DNA of 64,000 nt from Bolinopsis microptera (lineage: Eukaryota > Ctenophora > Tentaculata > Lobata > Bolinopsidae): positions 20,888,828-20,952,827 of the forward strand of contig NC_087076.1 of NCBI RefSeq assembly GCF_026151205.1, in the 5' to 3' direction. The position numbers and the translations under genes were made by a program. Below the pieces are notes generated by a model. That model had not been told where the DNA came from and made no database searches. It saw only the letters and a list, made by a program, of their open reading frames with translations. Positions 43,446 to 54,573 of the stretch are shown here, piece by piece. Position 1 is the stretch's first letter. Each line of letters starts with the position of its first letter.

Positions 43446-45630
43446 ATGCAGAGCCTCTCGTTTTTAGGTTTTGCAGCTTTCTGTCTAGTTGTCAGTGATG
43501 CAGCGGATCCCAGTATTCCAGGTAATATAAGCTAGATTTTATAATATTTTCTACTCGACTGAGAACTGAGAAGTACCATTTATAATTGTCATATGTCTTT
43601 TAAACACCACAATTTCAGGTCAATGGAAGGACAAGAAATATAGACAACAGATTGAAATTCCCAACCGAGCGGATGTTTATATGAAGACTGATCTGACGAT
43701 TGGAAATCTCAGAAATTTGAGAATCAACTATCAAACCAATAACAGCATGAATGCAGGGGCTTTCAGATTACAGTTCTCAGATCCACCAAAATATGGTTTC
43801 ATTAAGTGTACGACAGTAGACGGAGACGATTTAATTTTAGACCTTCCTGTTGATTTGCCCGCTAAAGATGATGATGGTTTTAGGATCTTCAAAGTAGAAA
43901 CGCACGGAACAATGGGTTTGAAGATCAGTTGTAACGATGAGTTACTGATCACTTTCGAACCTTCCGACGCAGTGTGCACAGGAGTTTCGTATTGGAGAGA
44001 TGCGTGGGAAAGAAACAAAGAGTGGATGAACTTTAACTTGGACAACGGAGTAAGACAGTACGCATTCTCAACTACGAAATCCGAAGGTAAGAAATACTGA
44101 TATATAGCCACTGCCAGTATATATTAACTATTCGTCCCTATATGCCTCACCAAAAGAATGATGATTAATCACTCTACACTCGACTGTCACGTAACTTTTT
44201 AACACGTCCTCTAGTTGGCTCTGAAATGAATGCCTATTCGAAACCCTAACCCTCTAATCTGATCCCAACCCTAACCTAATCTCTAAATGAAGCATATTGA
44301 TATGCTGAAACCCTTACCCTAACGAGAAATTAGACCAATTTCCTTATATGGTAATCTTACGTGATCGAGACAGTTTTTCGCCGATATCTCGCGCGCTAGG
44401 GGACCATTTTAATAGTCGTTCAGGACTAGCTAGAGAACGGGTTGAAAAAGTCACGTGACAGTCGTCGAGTGTTGGAGGACTTCGCCGCTTCGACGCGCCG
44501 CGCGAACTAGCATTCTTGCTTCGCATCGATCGACGATCGTTGCTCTGCTTCGCAGAGCAACGATCTCGACGGATTGACATCGTCAATCAAGTCGAGTGTA
44601 GAGTGATTAATCATCATCCGAGCGATTTAGTGCATAGTATTTAGTAGTGTAGTAGGGGCGCTTTGATATATGATATACCTGATCGGTCATTGTTTACAAT
44701 TACTGGATATTGCGAGAGCGGATATAATTTTAAACGGACATTACAACTAACGATCAAATAAAAGGCATTCAAAACCATTACAAATCAAAAATTATTTTTG
44801 GGCGTTTTTTAATTTTTTTTATTTACAATTTAGTAAATAATTTTTGATAGATTTTTTAGTACAGTAATTGTAACTGTAATACTAATAAGCAAGAAAAGCA
44901 GTCGTTAAGCAATAAAATGATGATATAGTTTATAATCCGACGACAGAAATTGACAGAAGGCAAAATTAAAAAGTAGCGCTTCCAAATGGTGTTCGTTCAA
45001 ATAAAGTCTTGTGTAATAACACGATGTCCCGCCCCATTTTCTAAATTGATCATTTTTGTTGGAGGACTTCGCCGCTTCGACGCGCCGCGCGAACTAGCAT
45101 TCTTGCTTCGCATCGAAGCAAGTCGACGATCGAAGCAAGTCGACGATCGTTGCTCTGCTTCGCAAAGCAACGATCTCGACGGATTGACATCGTCAATCAA
45201 CATTTTTGGGACTTTGACGGGTTATAACTTCCGCTTGGAACAGCCATTTGCCCAAAACTTGGTACCAACCGACTCTACTCACTGAGACCTTTCCAATGAT
45301 GTATAATATGTTGGGTTTTGAGACATAAAATGTTCACCCGCAAGTTGACGCTCTTAGTACATAGTACATACACTATAAGGTTGTATCACGTTGCAACCCC
45401 CACGGTCGTTTCCTGACGATACAGGGGGAGCCGCGCACTTCGTGCGCGGCGGGTCATACAACGTATGACAAGTGTAAGGTATTTGGTATGTCTTGTATAA
45501 TCGCATCCCTTCCAAATTGATCCAATATAATCTTCATATCAACATTTCAGGAAACACTGCCAGTTTGCGATCTAGATCTGCTTATCAATACCTAGCTGCA
45601 ATCTTCGTCTGCTACATGATGCTCTTCTAG
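43446..45630 (+). CDS. Small secreted protein with signal peptide and probable GPI-anchor signal
   Basis: Three coding exons: 43446-43521, 43619-44086 and 45551-45630, all joined in phase 1, 624 nt in total, 207 residues and a stop. The N-terminus MQSLSFLGFAAFCLVVSDA is a signal peptide. The middle domain (about residues 26-180) has three cysteines (KCTT, SCND, VCTG), WKDKKYRQQIEIPNRADVY, ILDLPVDLPAKDDDGFRIF and SYWRDAWERNKEWMNF. The last exon ends with a polar stretch and a short hydrophobic tail, YLAAIFVCYMMLF, directly before the stop, as in GPI-anchored proteins. No frame lesion is seen. I do not recognise the central domain with confidence; WR-x-W-x-x-N-x-x-x-INF-like ends occur in cnidarian-type surface proteins, but this is a weak memory. 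The second intron (44087-45550) is packed with mobile DNA. Confidence 0.75.
44157..44620. mobile_element. Foldback repeat F in intron 2, with a nested element
   Basis: GATTAATCACTCTACACTCG and ACTGTCACGTAACTTTTT at the left face AAAAAGTCACGTGACAGTCG and AGTGTAGAGTGATTAATC at the right. Inside are CCCTAACC words. The right arm is split by the 119-bp element at 44472-44590. A half copy is at 30820-31090; a more distant relative lies at about 49725-49870. Confidence 0.7.
44472..44590. mobile_element. Small GC-rich element M2, 119 bp, 8-bp target duplication
   Basis: Starts TTGGAGGACTTCGCCGCTTC and ends GACATCGTCAATCAA, so only TTG and CAA are inverted. GTCGAGTG is repeated exactly on both sides (44464-44471, 44591-44598). 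Inside, TTGCTCTGCTTCGCAGAGCA forms a perfect hairpin. An uninserted form of the target is present at about 31074. Confidence 0.85.
44734..44985. repeat. Truncated relative of the TA-target MITE at 37428
   Basis: Shares GGACATTA, AAAGGCATTCAAAACCAT and AAGAAAAGCAGTCGTTAAGC with 37445-37590. The terminal CCTTATCGGACC is missing. Confidence 0.6.
45059..45200. mobile_element. Small GC-rich element M2, 142 bp, 8-bp target duplication
   Basis: Nearly identical to 44472-44590 apart from an internal duplication of about 23 bp (GAAGCAAGTCGACGATC twice, 45115-45150). Flanks CATTTTTG are exact on both sides (45051-45058, 45201-45208). Same ends TTGGAGG and CAATCAA. Confidence 0.88.
45382..45470. mobile_element. 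Small element M1, 89 bp, in intron 2
   Basis: TTGTATCACGTTGCAACCCC at the start, the hairpin CCGCGCACTTCGTGCGCGG, and CATACAACGTATGACA at the end. Flanks ACTATAAGG and AGTGTAAGG agree at 7 of 9 positions. Confidence 0.78.
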
Positions 45631-46189
45631 TTATGGTAATTTTTATTTAATTGTGACCATTATTTTTTGTTAATTAATTAGAAAATTTGGTTAAATTCCA
45701 ATCATATTAATGACTCAGCTTTGTAAAGGTTTTATGTTTTATCCCAATAGAGAAATAGTTCACACATAACATCGGATCGGATAGTTATTTTTGTCTTTTC
45801 ATCTAAAAATCTAATTTATTTCAGGACAAACCGCACAAAAAGTTCTGATTACAGCATAGACTTTTAAATTTCCATTTTGCATACTAGTTAGGGACAGTAC
45901 AGAGTGTCCAATTAGAAGTTGTCCATGTTCGCGAGCTTGATCTTGCATGTGGTACTACTCTGATCTCAGCGGTGGTCACATCTTATTAGCTATGGACGAT
46001 TGAGTTACACTTTGACTTTTCGTTAAATATTTCTGTTTAAATGTTTCAATGTTCAAATTGTCGATGTAGATTGTAGGCTCCTGTACCCACGTCTGTCAGT
46101 TACATTAGAACCACTATTTGTATTAATCATAAAGAATCCTCACACCTTAGAACCACTATCACATTAGAACCACTATCTGCATTAATATC
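45631..46189 (+). other. 3' flank of the secreted-protein gene
   Basis: Probable 3' untranslated region followed by intergenic DNA. The phrase ACATTAGAACCACTATCTGC recurs in slightly altered form between 46100 and 46180. Confidence 0.4.
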
Positions 46190-46345
46190 TTACTATATAT
46201 AAAGCGAGACGATATATATATTATATATCTGTGCCATTTTACTGACACCACGGCATCGACTTTAACGCAACTTTCTGCAAAAACCGTAAAAGATATACAA
46301 CTGAAACTTTTTTGGCAGGGTCAAATGCTTTAATATCCTCCTATC
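46190..46345 (-). repeat. Dispersed repeat R, copy 3 (truncated)
   Basis: Begins ATCTTACTATATATAAAGCG and has CACCACGGCATCGACTTTAA and CAACTGAAACTTTTTTGG. It stops about 90 bp short of copy 1. Confidence 0.75.
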
Positions 46346-47284
46346 TGCATTAATATAATCATAATGTACGGGGCCTTTACCTTCCTGATTTTATGATCCG
46401 GGTTATATTTTATATCCGGAATTTTATGATTCCTGACTTTATGATCCTTATTTTATTATCCGTTCTGATTCCAATATTTTCCAAAAGTCCAAATGACTAA
46501 CATTTAATATGGTCGTTAATTAGCGAGAACCCATTAAATTTAATCAGTAAGGAACCTCCCACGGAGTTAGCACCTTTATGTTCACGGAAAGGCCCTCTAG
46601 ATTAAAATTAAATTATTGGTATTTTATGCATCACGGCTGATTAACTTTGAATGGTATTGACCGGTATTTCGAATCAGTCGGACTCTTTTGATAATTGATA
46701 ATAGTAAAACAAAGTATTTTTAGTAAAACAAAGTATTTTATTTATTAGCAGTGCAATCAATTCATATGATATAATTATAAGAATATAATAGTATGTCACA
46801 CCTATTTAACTGTTACTTTTGAGTAGTCGTGCCTTGGCTAAATCTAACTAGGACCAGTGGTGTCGATTAACATTTAATAGGTGAGTCTAAGTGACACAAA
46901 TTGAAAATTTTAAGAAAAGACGGATAAAAACACAGATCCAAGGACAAGGAGACCCCACTGCAGGACCATACATGCTATTGGCTTGTGCATGGCCCAAAAA
47001 GGTTCCAGTTGTCCAGGAAACTGTACGTAGCTGGTCAACTAGTTTTGAATTCAGACTAGGCTTGATTTGTTCTGGGGTTTCTAGAGGTAAGATTTGATGG
47101 TGCCAGGTTTGTTCAGGCGGACATGGAAATTATGCGATGGATATATAGGTATATAAAAATCATATCAATATAAAAATAGATCCAAAAATAGATCCAAAGA
47201 TTCACACGGCAGTCAGGGAACTTCCAGACAGGATGCTTTTGAAACAGGTATAATTAGCGCTTTTGTAATTAATTGTATGCAAGG
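46346..47284. other. No recognisable gene
   Basis: TTTATGATCC- and TTTATATCCGG-type words recur loosely at 46390-46460. The frame at 46891-47097 has no known domain. Confidence 0.35.
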
Positions 47285-47301
47285 GATGGGATGCTGATCA
47301 A

Positions 47302-49350
47302 CTAAGCTGGTTCAATGCCCCAGCTATTTAGGGGGAGCCACTCAATTTCACGCCCAGGTGTTGTCAATTGCTGGGTTTCCAGTAACAGCTTTTTGATACG
47401 GCTCTTGATAATTGAGATGGGGGAGGAAAGGTCGGAAAATTTACTAGAGCCAGGGACCATGACATTGTTTTCATTAGGAGTGCATTTGTCGAATATTTTA
47501 TCAATCAAACTGTTCCATATAGTCGTACCTTTGACGACAAAATTGTGTTTAGAAATGTCAAGTTTGTGTCGGGGGACCCGCATAGTTTGGCTACATGTTC
47601 TGGAACTTGTTTGGAATAAACTTGTCAGAGAGATGGGTTGATGCAGTTTCAAGATTTTAAACAGTTCAGTGGATATATGTTGGATGTACAGGTTGTGGAT
47701 TGACATGATTTTCTCGGTATTGAAAATTGGCTTAGTGTTTTCCAAAGCAAAGCTCCTTTTTGCGATGTGTTCACTGTATGGTCTTGCACGTGCACATGTT
47801 TCATAGTACTCTGCCCGGTCAAAGCTTGGTTTGCTTCCAAATAGAAGGCGTACGCATCTTTTTTGGATGGAGAACAGTTTAGATAGTCTATGAGGTGTGA
47901 CACCACCCCAGCTACTGATACAGTAGCTCATATGAGACTTGAATAAGGAGTCATACAGTTTATGGTACTCTGTTTCTGGAATAAACTTCATAATACGTTT
48001 AATTATAGCTATACTTGTAGTTAGTTTACTTTTTATGTTATCTAGTTGGTTTTTAAGAATGTGGTCAATGGAGTAATTGATGGCATGTGCCGTTGAGTGG
48101 TTGGATCTGAATCCAAACTGTTTATCGTATATGACCATATGTGAAGTAAAGAAGCTATATAGTCGGCAGTAAATTACTTTTTCAAATATCTTACCAAAGA
48201 TAGGTAGAATGGATATAGGCCTGTAGTTGTCAAACAGCTGTGGGTCTCCTTTTTTAAATACTGGGGTAACCTTACCTATTTTGAGAATATTTGGAAATAG
48301 ACCCAGCTTCATGAATGAATTTAGGAAACCAGCTAGGTGCCTAGAGATTGTTGTGCAACATTTCTTAAGAACAGCTATTGATATGTCACTAGCCTTGTCA
48401 CCCTGGAAGGTTTTAACAATTTTTTCGATTTCCTCAGAATCACAGGGGTTTAAGAACATACTGTTGGTGACTCTTTTGTTAAAATAGTTCTTATAATCAA
48501 GGGGTCTCTGGCAAGCTGTGTCACGACCTATTGGTTTGGAGGAGCAGAGTTTCGCATTAAGTTTACCTGCAATGGAAGAGAAGAACATGTTAAAGCCATT
48601 CGATATGACACGTTTGTCTTTTACTAAACTACCATCTATTTTGAACGAGGCCTTAATTCCAGTTTTTGTTTTTCCTCTCAGTTCATTGATCAGTGCCCAT
48701 GTTTGCTTCATATTACCTGAGACTTTTGAGAATTTTCTGCAATAGTACAATTTCTTGGCAGATCTGATAATGTATTTTAACTGTCGACGGAATTTACTAT
48801 AGGTTAAGTATAGATCAGAGTCTCCAAGAGGGTTGGGTTCCTTAATTGTACTCTTCCACTGCTTGTAAAGATATTCTTTCTTTTTCACTGATGCAATGAT
48901 CCCTGGTGTGATCCAAGGGTTTGCAATCATATTTCTTTTTGACTTTTTGAACGATTCAGATTCAATTAAAAAGTTTTCTTCGATCAAAAGTTTTATCTTA
49001 TTTGCAAAAATTTCAAAGTTTTCTACGTTGTAGCACACCTGCCCACAAAAATTTGTTTGAATATCTTCTAAGAACTTGTTCATATTAGATTCACAGTAGT
49101 CATATTTTGGTTTACAAGGGTCAAGTTCTGGTTCTTCAGGCATGCTACATTCGAGAATACAGAAAATTGGAGAGTGATGCGAAACCCTGGTATCCAGTAG
49201 TCCAGCTGACACAATATTGTCAGTGGAGTTTGTCAGAATATTGTCAATAAGCGATGGGACACAGCCTGGTTTATGGTGCGTTGCCAGTGATATAAGTGGG
49301 ATGAAGTTATTTCCATATAAAATGTTTTCAAAGCTGGCAGAGCCTTTATT
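47302..49350 (-). mobile_element. CR1-like LINE, 5' truncated, with catalytic core deleted in frame
   Basis: The long frame 47302-49212 (636 codons) continues upstream to about 49350, where HKPGCVPSLIDNILTN and VSAGLLDTRVSHHSPIF are the end of an APE endonuclease (the SDH-like step is SHHSP). Then come a linker, WITPGIIASVKKKEYLYKQW, and RT motifs KIGKVTPVFKKGDP, NYRPISILPIFGKIFEKVI and YDKQFGFRSNHST. At about 48040 the text jumps from HILKNQLD to NIKSKLTTSIAIIKRIMKF, which belongs to the thumb. The palm with AFDT, GVPQG and F/Y-ADD is absent, about 200 residues, yet the frame is kept. The rest ends with a CR1-type tail. It is inactive as an enzyme but unusually free of stops for a dead copy. 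Confidence 0.85.
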
Positions 49351-50039
49351 AAATAGATAGATTTATAGTATTGTGAACTGTAGATCGATTCATCCTGCAG
49401 GAATTTTAATCAAACTTTCTCGTGCAGTAATTTAGATTTATGAAGTCTATCAAAGTATGAAAGCCCGTTACGGGAAAAATAACAAGTTTCAAATTTGATC
49501 GAGCTGATATTGTTTGAGTGCACGAAACACAATCTTGTCTTGATCGAACTTACTTTAGTTACGCTCCCCTTAAATTGCTCGCCCAAATTTTAAGAAAATT
49601 CTTGTGAAAAGGCCATGAGGATATGAAAGTACTTTTGTTCAGTGTATTTTTGGAAGCTGATTCTGAACCACCCCCATGATTTAAAGTAAAAATGCTTCCC
49701 TGAGAGTTATGGGCAAAAAACTGTTCTGGTCACGTGACAGGCTAGTTAAACACGAATTCGATTGTTTAGGGCTCGGGTTAGGGTTAGACTAAGGGTTGTG
49801 GATAGCTTTGGGGTTATGGTTAGGGTTAGATCAGAGTTGGGATCCGGATCAGGGTTTATGTAAAACCGCTTTGTTCGGCTGAAAAACCGTAAGAAACAAA
49901 GATACGTGATAATTTTTGGGCGAGCGAATTAGTAAAAGCCCTTTATTTATTGTTAATAATAAACTTGTATCACTTGTCCCCTAAAACTAAATCCAATTAA
50001 AATACCTTTTCGATTCGAAGTACTAAACAAATACATTTC
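49351..50039. other. No gene; TTAGGG-like words
   Basis: 49725-49870 has GTCACGTGACAGGCTAG, GGGTTAGGGTTAGACTAAGG and GGTTAGGGTTAGATCAGAG, distantly like repeat F. Otherwise featureless. Confidence 0.45.
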
Positions 50040-50194
50040 CTAAAACTAATTATATCAGTGAGTTTCTCCTAAGTGCCATATTTGATAGTGCGCGGCTTTT
50101 GGAGCAAAATTAGTTGTAAAAGTCGAGTAATTTGACGAAATTTGTTGATTTTTGTCGTATTATTCGGTCATATCTTCGGTTCTTGAACATGAAT

Positions 50195-50295
50195 ATAATC
50201 TTGACCAATGTTAATGATCTGGCCCGGCGCGCGCTACTTCGTAGCACTTGCCATCGGGCGCTACTTCGAAGCAATTTAGACGAGTAACATCCGTC
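50195..50295. mobile_element. 101-bp GC-rich insertion with 7-9-bp target duplication
   Basis: AACATGAAT stands at both ends (50186-50194 and 50296-50304). Copy 2 of repeat S has a single uninterrupted CATGATTCATGTTCAGG at the matching point (read in reverse), so the insertion is directly demonstrated by filled and empty sites. The inside has GGCGCGCGCTACTTCGTAGC and GCGCTACTTCGAAGC and ends in ACGAGTAACATCCGTC, similar to the end of the elements at 50395 and 51494. Confidence 0.85.
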
Positions 50296-50394
50296 AACAT
50301 GAATCATGCTGAAAATTTTTCAGAACCTAGTTTAATCATACTAAACTACCAAACCTAAATTAGTTGGGAGAGATTGACATTGATTAAGAGAATT

Positions 50395-50487
50395 TTGTAG
50401 GTTTACAACCTACCAGGACGCGCGCCGAGTTGGACTCGTCGACGGTCCAATATATGGAACAGATATTTTACGAGTATCACCCGTTAA
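50395..50487. mobile_element. Small GC-rich element M3, 93 bp, 8-bp target duplication
   Basis: Starts TTGTAGGTTTACAACCTACC (itself a hairpin), has GACGCGCGCCGAGTTGGACT and GTCGACGG, and ends ACGAGTATCACCCGTTAA. AGAGAATT flanks both sides exactly (50387-50394, 50488-50495). Confidence 0.82.
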
Positions 50488-50829
50488 AGAGAATTAAGAG
50501 GTCTCAAAATGACAAAATAGGTGTAAATTCGTTAATAACTCAAATTTTGACCATCGAAATTGCTCAAACTAATTTGAATTCAGTAAAACATAAATGTTTA
50601 CGTATGCTGACCAAATTTGAACAAAATTATTGCATGGGAAGTATTATAACTTTTTTTATTGTTTTCGAAATATTGTGCTTGCCAAAATATGCTTGCTAAA
50701 AAACCATTCAATGGTCAGCACGCGCGTCTTACACAGGGGACTATAGTACAGTGCAAAGAAATTGCTGCTAACTGCTGCTCACTGCTGCTAACTGCTGCTG
50801 TCGTGCGCGAGCCCATAGCAGCAGTTAGC

Positions 50830-51127
<298 letters not shown>

Positions 51128-51493
51128 ATCTCTCTATATATATCTCTGTTCTGGTCAACAGTTTCTGGCCTCTTACTTTAAGAGGGAGGTCCTGCTCGCT
51201 GCACGCCAGGACTCCCAAAGTATATACGAAATCATAAAATAATGAATATCAATGCAACAGACCCCTGGAGTCTAGAAGCTGTCGCTACCTGGCTCAGAGC
51301 AAACCCACTTTCGTTGTAATACTTCTGCGGTCAGACAAGGGACTTCCGAGCTAGGTCAAAGCCTGGGAGATATGTCTCTATGCAGAGATAGGCCTAGGTT
51401 GAGTTCCTAGTGTGGGATTTTCATTTAGCGAAAGTTCCTGGTGAAAAATCCAAGGAAGTTACCCACAAATTAGAAGATATGGTTGAGTTTACT

Positions 51494-51591
51494 GTTGTAG
51501 GTTTACAACCTACCAGGACGCGCGCCGAGTTGGACTCGTCGACGGTCCTGTATATATATGGAACAGATATTTTACGAGTAACACCCGTTAA
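51494..51591. mobile_element. Small GC-rich element M3, 98 bp, second copy
   Basis: Same as 50395-50487 with a TATATATA expansion near 51550. Flanks AGTTTACT (51486-51493) and AGTTTATT (51592-51599) agree at 7 of 8. Confidence 0.8.
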
Positions 51592-51722
51592 AGTTTATTG
51601 TTGTTAAGATCCTCCATAGCAGTGCAGTGAGCAGCAGTGAGCAGCAGTGAGCAGTGAGCAGCAGTGAGCAGCAGTTTCTTTGCACAACAGTCCCCCCTTA
51701 CGGTCGATGGCGCACGGCTTAC

Positions 51723-51845
51723 TTGTATCACGTCATGACTCCCATGGTTGTTTTACTAACTCTATGTGGAAACCTCTTTATATTTTTTACGATACAGGGG
51801 AGCCGCGCACTTGTACGTGCGCGGTGGGTCAAACAACGTATGACA
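51723..51845. mobile_element. Small element M1, 123 bp
   Basis: TTGTATCACGTCATGACTCC at the start, GCCGCGCACTTGTACGTGCG in the hairpin, CAAACAACGTATGACA at the end. An extra segment of about 30 bp (ACTCTATGTGGAAACC region) distinguishes it. The flanking 9-mers are only partly alike (5 of 9). Confidence 0.75.
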
Positions 51846-51983
51846 ACTGTTAGCCCATTAACAATAGACAACATCATGATACAGGTTGGGTCTAGTAAAA
51901 ACTATTCACTTTGTAATTTAATTATTAAAATTAATCTCTATCTTTTTGAAAATTTTTAGTCGACTAGTTTGCTTCCACTTAAT

Positions 51984-52074
51984 TTGTATTACGTAGTGAT
52001 CCCCACTGTCTAGAGTTTTTACGATACAGGGGGAGCCGCACACTCGTGCGCGGCGGGTCATACAACGTATAACA
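51984..52074. mobile_element. Small element M1, 91 bp, 9-bp target duplication
   Basis: TTGTATTACGTAGTGATCCC at the start, CACACTCGTGCGCGGCGG in the middle, CATACAACGTATAACA at the end. Flanks CCACTTAAT (51975-51983) and ACACTTAAT (52075-52083) agree at 8 of 9. Confidence 0.82.
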
Positions 52075-52083
52075 ACACTTAAT

Positions 52084-52504
52084 CGCCTGCCCAAATTTTA
52101 AAAACATTCTTGTAAAAATGCCCTACAGGTATAAAATTAATTTGAGTGGGTTTATTTTTGCTGTTGCAAAGCCAAAAGCACAAACGCCAAATTTAACTGT
52201 TAATATAATGCAACGACTGTGAAACATGTTTAGTGTTTACTGTAAATGTAATTTATTATCTCATATCTTAATATTAATAATATAAAAATATTTGACACAT
52301 CACGCTGTAACCCCTTTTGAGCGCGGCCGACCGGCCGCGTGCACGAGAGGTATACAACGTGTAGCAAAATAAATGCTTAAGGCTCCAAGTGACAGAATCA
52401 TGTCACTCCAAAAAAATCCCCTGAACGAAGGTATAACGAGATATCACTGTAACCCGGGTTAAATACTGAAAGACGAGTGGTCAAATTGCATAATCTAATC
52501 CACA
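52084..52504. other. No gene; an M1-like remnant
   Basis: ACATCACGCTGTAACCCC at 52298 with GCGCGGCCGACCGGCCGCGT and TATACAACGTGTAGC (to about 52368) follows the M1 order with a different hairpin. Otherwise AT-rich without features. Confidence 0.5.
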
Positions 52505-52921
52505 TAGCCAAGCAGTTTTTTTTTTTTTTCATTCCTAAAAAAAAAAAATGGTTAAAAAAAAAAAAAACCCCCCCGAGAAATAACTAAACAACAGCTGCAT
52601 CAATGCTACAGCTCCTGTGAATAATGACTGAAAAAAATTAAAGCCCCTCCCCTGCCCCCCCGCCCCCCCCCCCCCCCCCCCCCCCATTTGGAGGCGGTGC
52701 TGGCAACCTGCAATACTCTCAGACAACCACCTTTGTTGTGGAAACAAACCCCGCACAACGAGGCAGCTTTCAAAACGAAAAAAAGTATTACGTAATCGCC
52801 GAGAGGGAGGGATTTTCCGAATGATACGCATTGTGTAATTTTTACAAATCGCTATGGTGGGGGGGGGGGGGGGGGCTTAAAAATTTGTCCAATAATGATT
52901 TACTATATATGAACGGCCTCC
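52505..52921. repeat. Homopolymer-rich tract with eroded Harbinger-like MITE
   Basis: Runs of T (52516-52529), A, C (52655-52685) and G (52858-52875). From AGTATTACGTAATCG (52786) to ATATATGAACGGCC (52905-52918) the order of words follows the MITE at 21724, with poor ends. Confidence 0.55.
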
Positions 52922-53286
52922 CTAAGAAGTAAAGAAAAGGGAGACTGCGAAAGAGTAATGCACCATCTGGAAACTGAATCCACAGTTGTATAGTTCTGAG
53001 CGTGGACAAGCTAGAATCGGAAAAATAGCATAATGTTTGCTGTCCCTCACGACATTACGGTCTGTACTAACAGCTGAATAAACACACCTACCTATCAATC
53101 CAATACTGCCCATTAATTCTCGTCAATATTGGTGACTGATATGCAGATACCGTGAACCTCCAATCTCTCTGGGAAGGGCTAAGTAGTCAGCCACTCCGAG
53201 GTGTGCGTGGAAATTAAGACCTACGAGTGTCTTTGACTCTTTCTTGATGTGGAACAGCAAGCATGAACTGATAATTAATGTCGTGG
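52922..53286. other. No recognisable gene
   Basis: No exon could be linked to the reductase-like gene further on, although its last exon should lie somewhere below 54574. Confidence 0.35.
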
Positions 53287-53600
<314 letters not shown>

Positions 53601-54573
53601 ACAAACTTCCGAGTGGTCGCCGTTAGTGACCCATTTTGATCGATTATAGAATTAAATCAACGTACAGGAGTAATGACCAAGATGATAACATGTTTTTATA
53701 CTATTACTACTAATTGTAAAAGTTTGACAACATTAATATTTAATTAATCGATTTTGTTGGTCCTAGTGGGTCCGCTAATGACCATTTAACCGAATTTTTC
53801 GCAGTTTATGATGAATTATCACTTGCTGAGAGCGCTTTTGAACTGATGATGTTCACGCTTTAGGCTGAATTCAAGAAGTTACATGTATCATATTAGTAAT
53901 AAGCAAGGAGCCGAGTGGGTCTTTAATGACCCAACATCTGTATTTTTAAAACGTTAGAGTCACACAGTATTGATCAAATGTTCTTTAACTTATGCTAAAG
54001 TTTTTATTTTATCACTAACTCCTATTTTTTCGAGAAGTTAAAGCCGAAAAACCGAGATGGTCCGCCGTTTGCGACCCGGAACGAGTGGGTCGTATGCGAC
54101 CATAGCTGTATCTTTTAAAGTAAACGAGATACAAATAGCTTTTGATATCTTATTTTTGCTGTACAGTGACCTATGTGTTAACGGCAATCAAAATCGGCAA
54201 ACTTTAAACTCGATCGTCCCCTAATGGTTAAAAGCAATTTGCCCTTAAGTATGATAATATAACCAGTTTAATCTTGTTCGCGTACTCGTAAACATAGCCC
54301 TATCTTATTAAAAAACTTTGTAACCCTGTTACAAGGTTTTCCGCTTCGATTTTCATCCATAAAAAATCCTTATATTTTCAATTCTCTGCCGGCCAGCTGT
54401 GTTTAATAGTAAATTAGATGTCCCTTACACGCACCTAGCGTACACAACCTTACACAAGTTACATAGCACCCAATTGGCACTGCACAGTCAACGTGTGCAG
54501 TGACGTGGGCTAATCAGACATTTAACTGTAAACACACTCTAATTAACAACTCGGTAAACACACTCTAACTGAC
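53601..54573. other. No recognisable gene
   Basis: GTGGTC-, GAGTGGGTC- and GACC-containing phrases around 53605, 53770, 53908 and 54075 (GTCGCCGTTAGTGACCC, GTCCGCTAATGACC, GTCTTTAATGACCC, GTCCGCCGTTTGCGACCC) recur about every 150 bp, a loose repeat of unknown kind. Confidence 0.4.

Larger units (their letters stand above)
50040..50740 (+). repeat. Dispersed repeat S, copy 3, with two small insertions
   Basis: Colinear with copy 1 (32870-33470): GTGAGTTTCTCCTAAGTGCC, GCGCGGCTTTTGGAGCAAAA, TTGTCGTATTATTCGG, and near the end GCTAAAAAACCATTCAATGG. It carries the insertions 50195-50295 and 50395-50487. Confidence 0.75.

Noticed and set aside
43619-44086. Farnesoic acid O-methyltransferase (Methyltransf_FA) domain
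   Set aside because: The length fits, but the usual conserved words of that domain are not there, so no family name is given.
43731-44111. Minus-strand frame of 126 codons
   Set aside because: It is antisense to the second exon of the secreted-protein gene, which has splice sites and a consistent frame.
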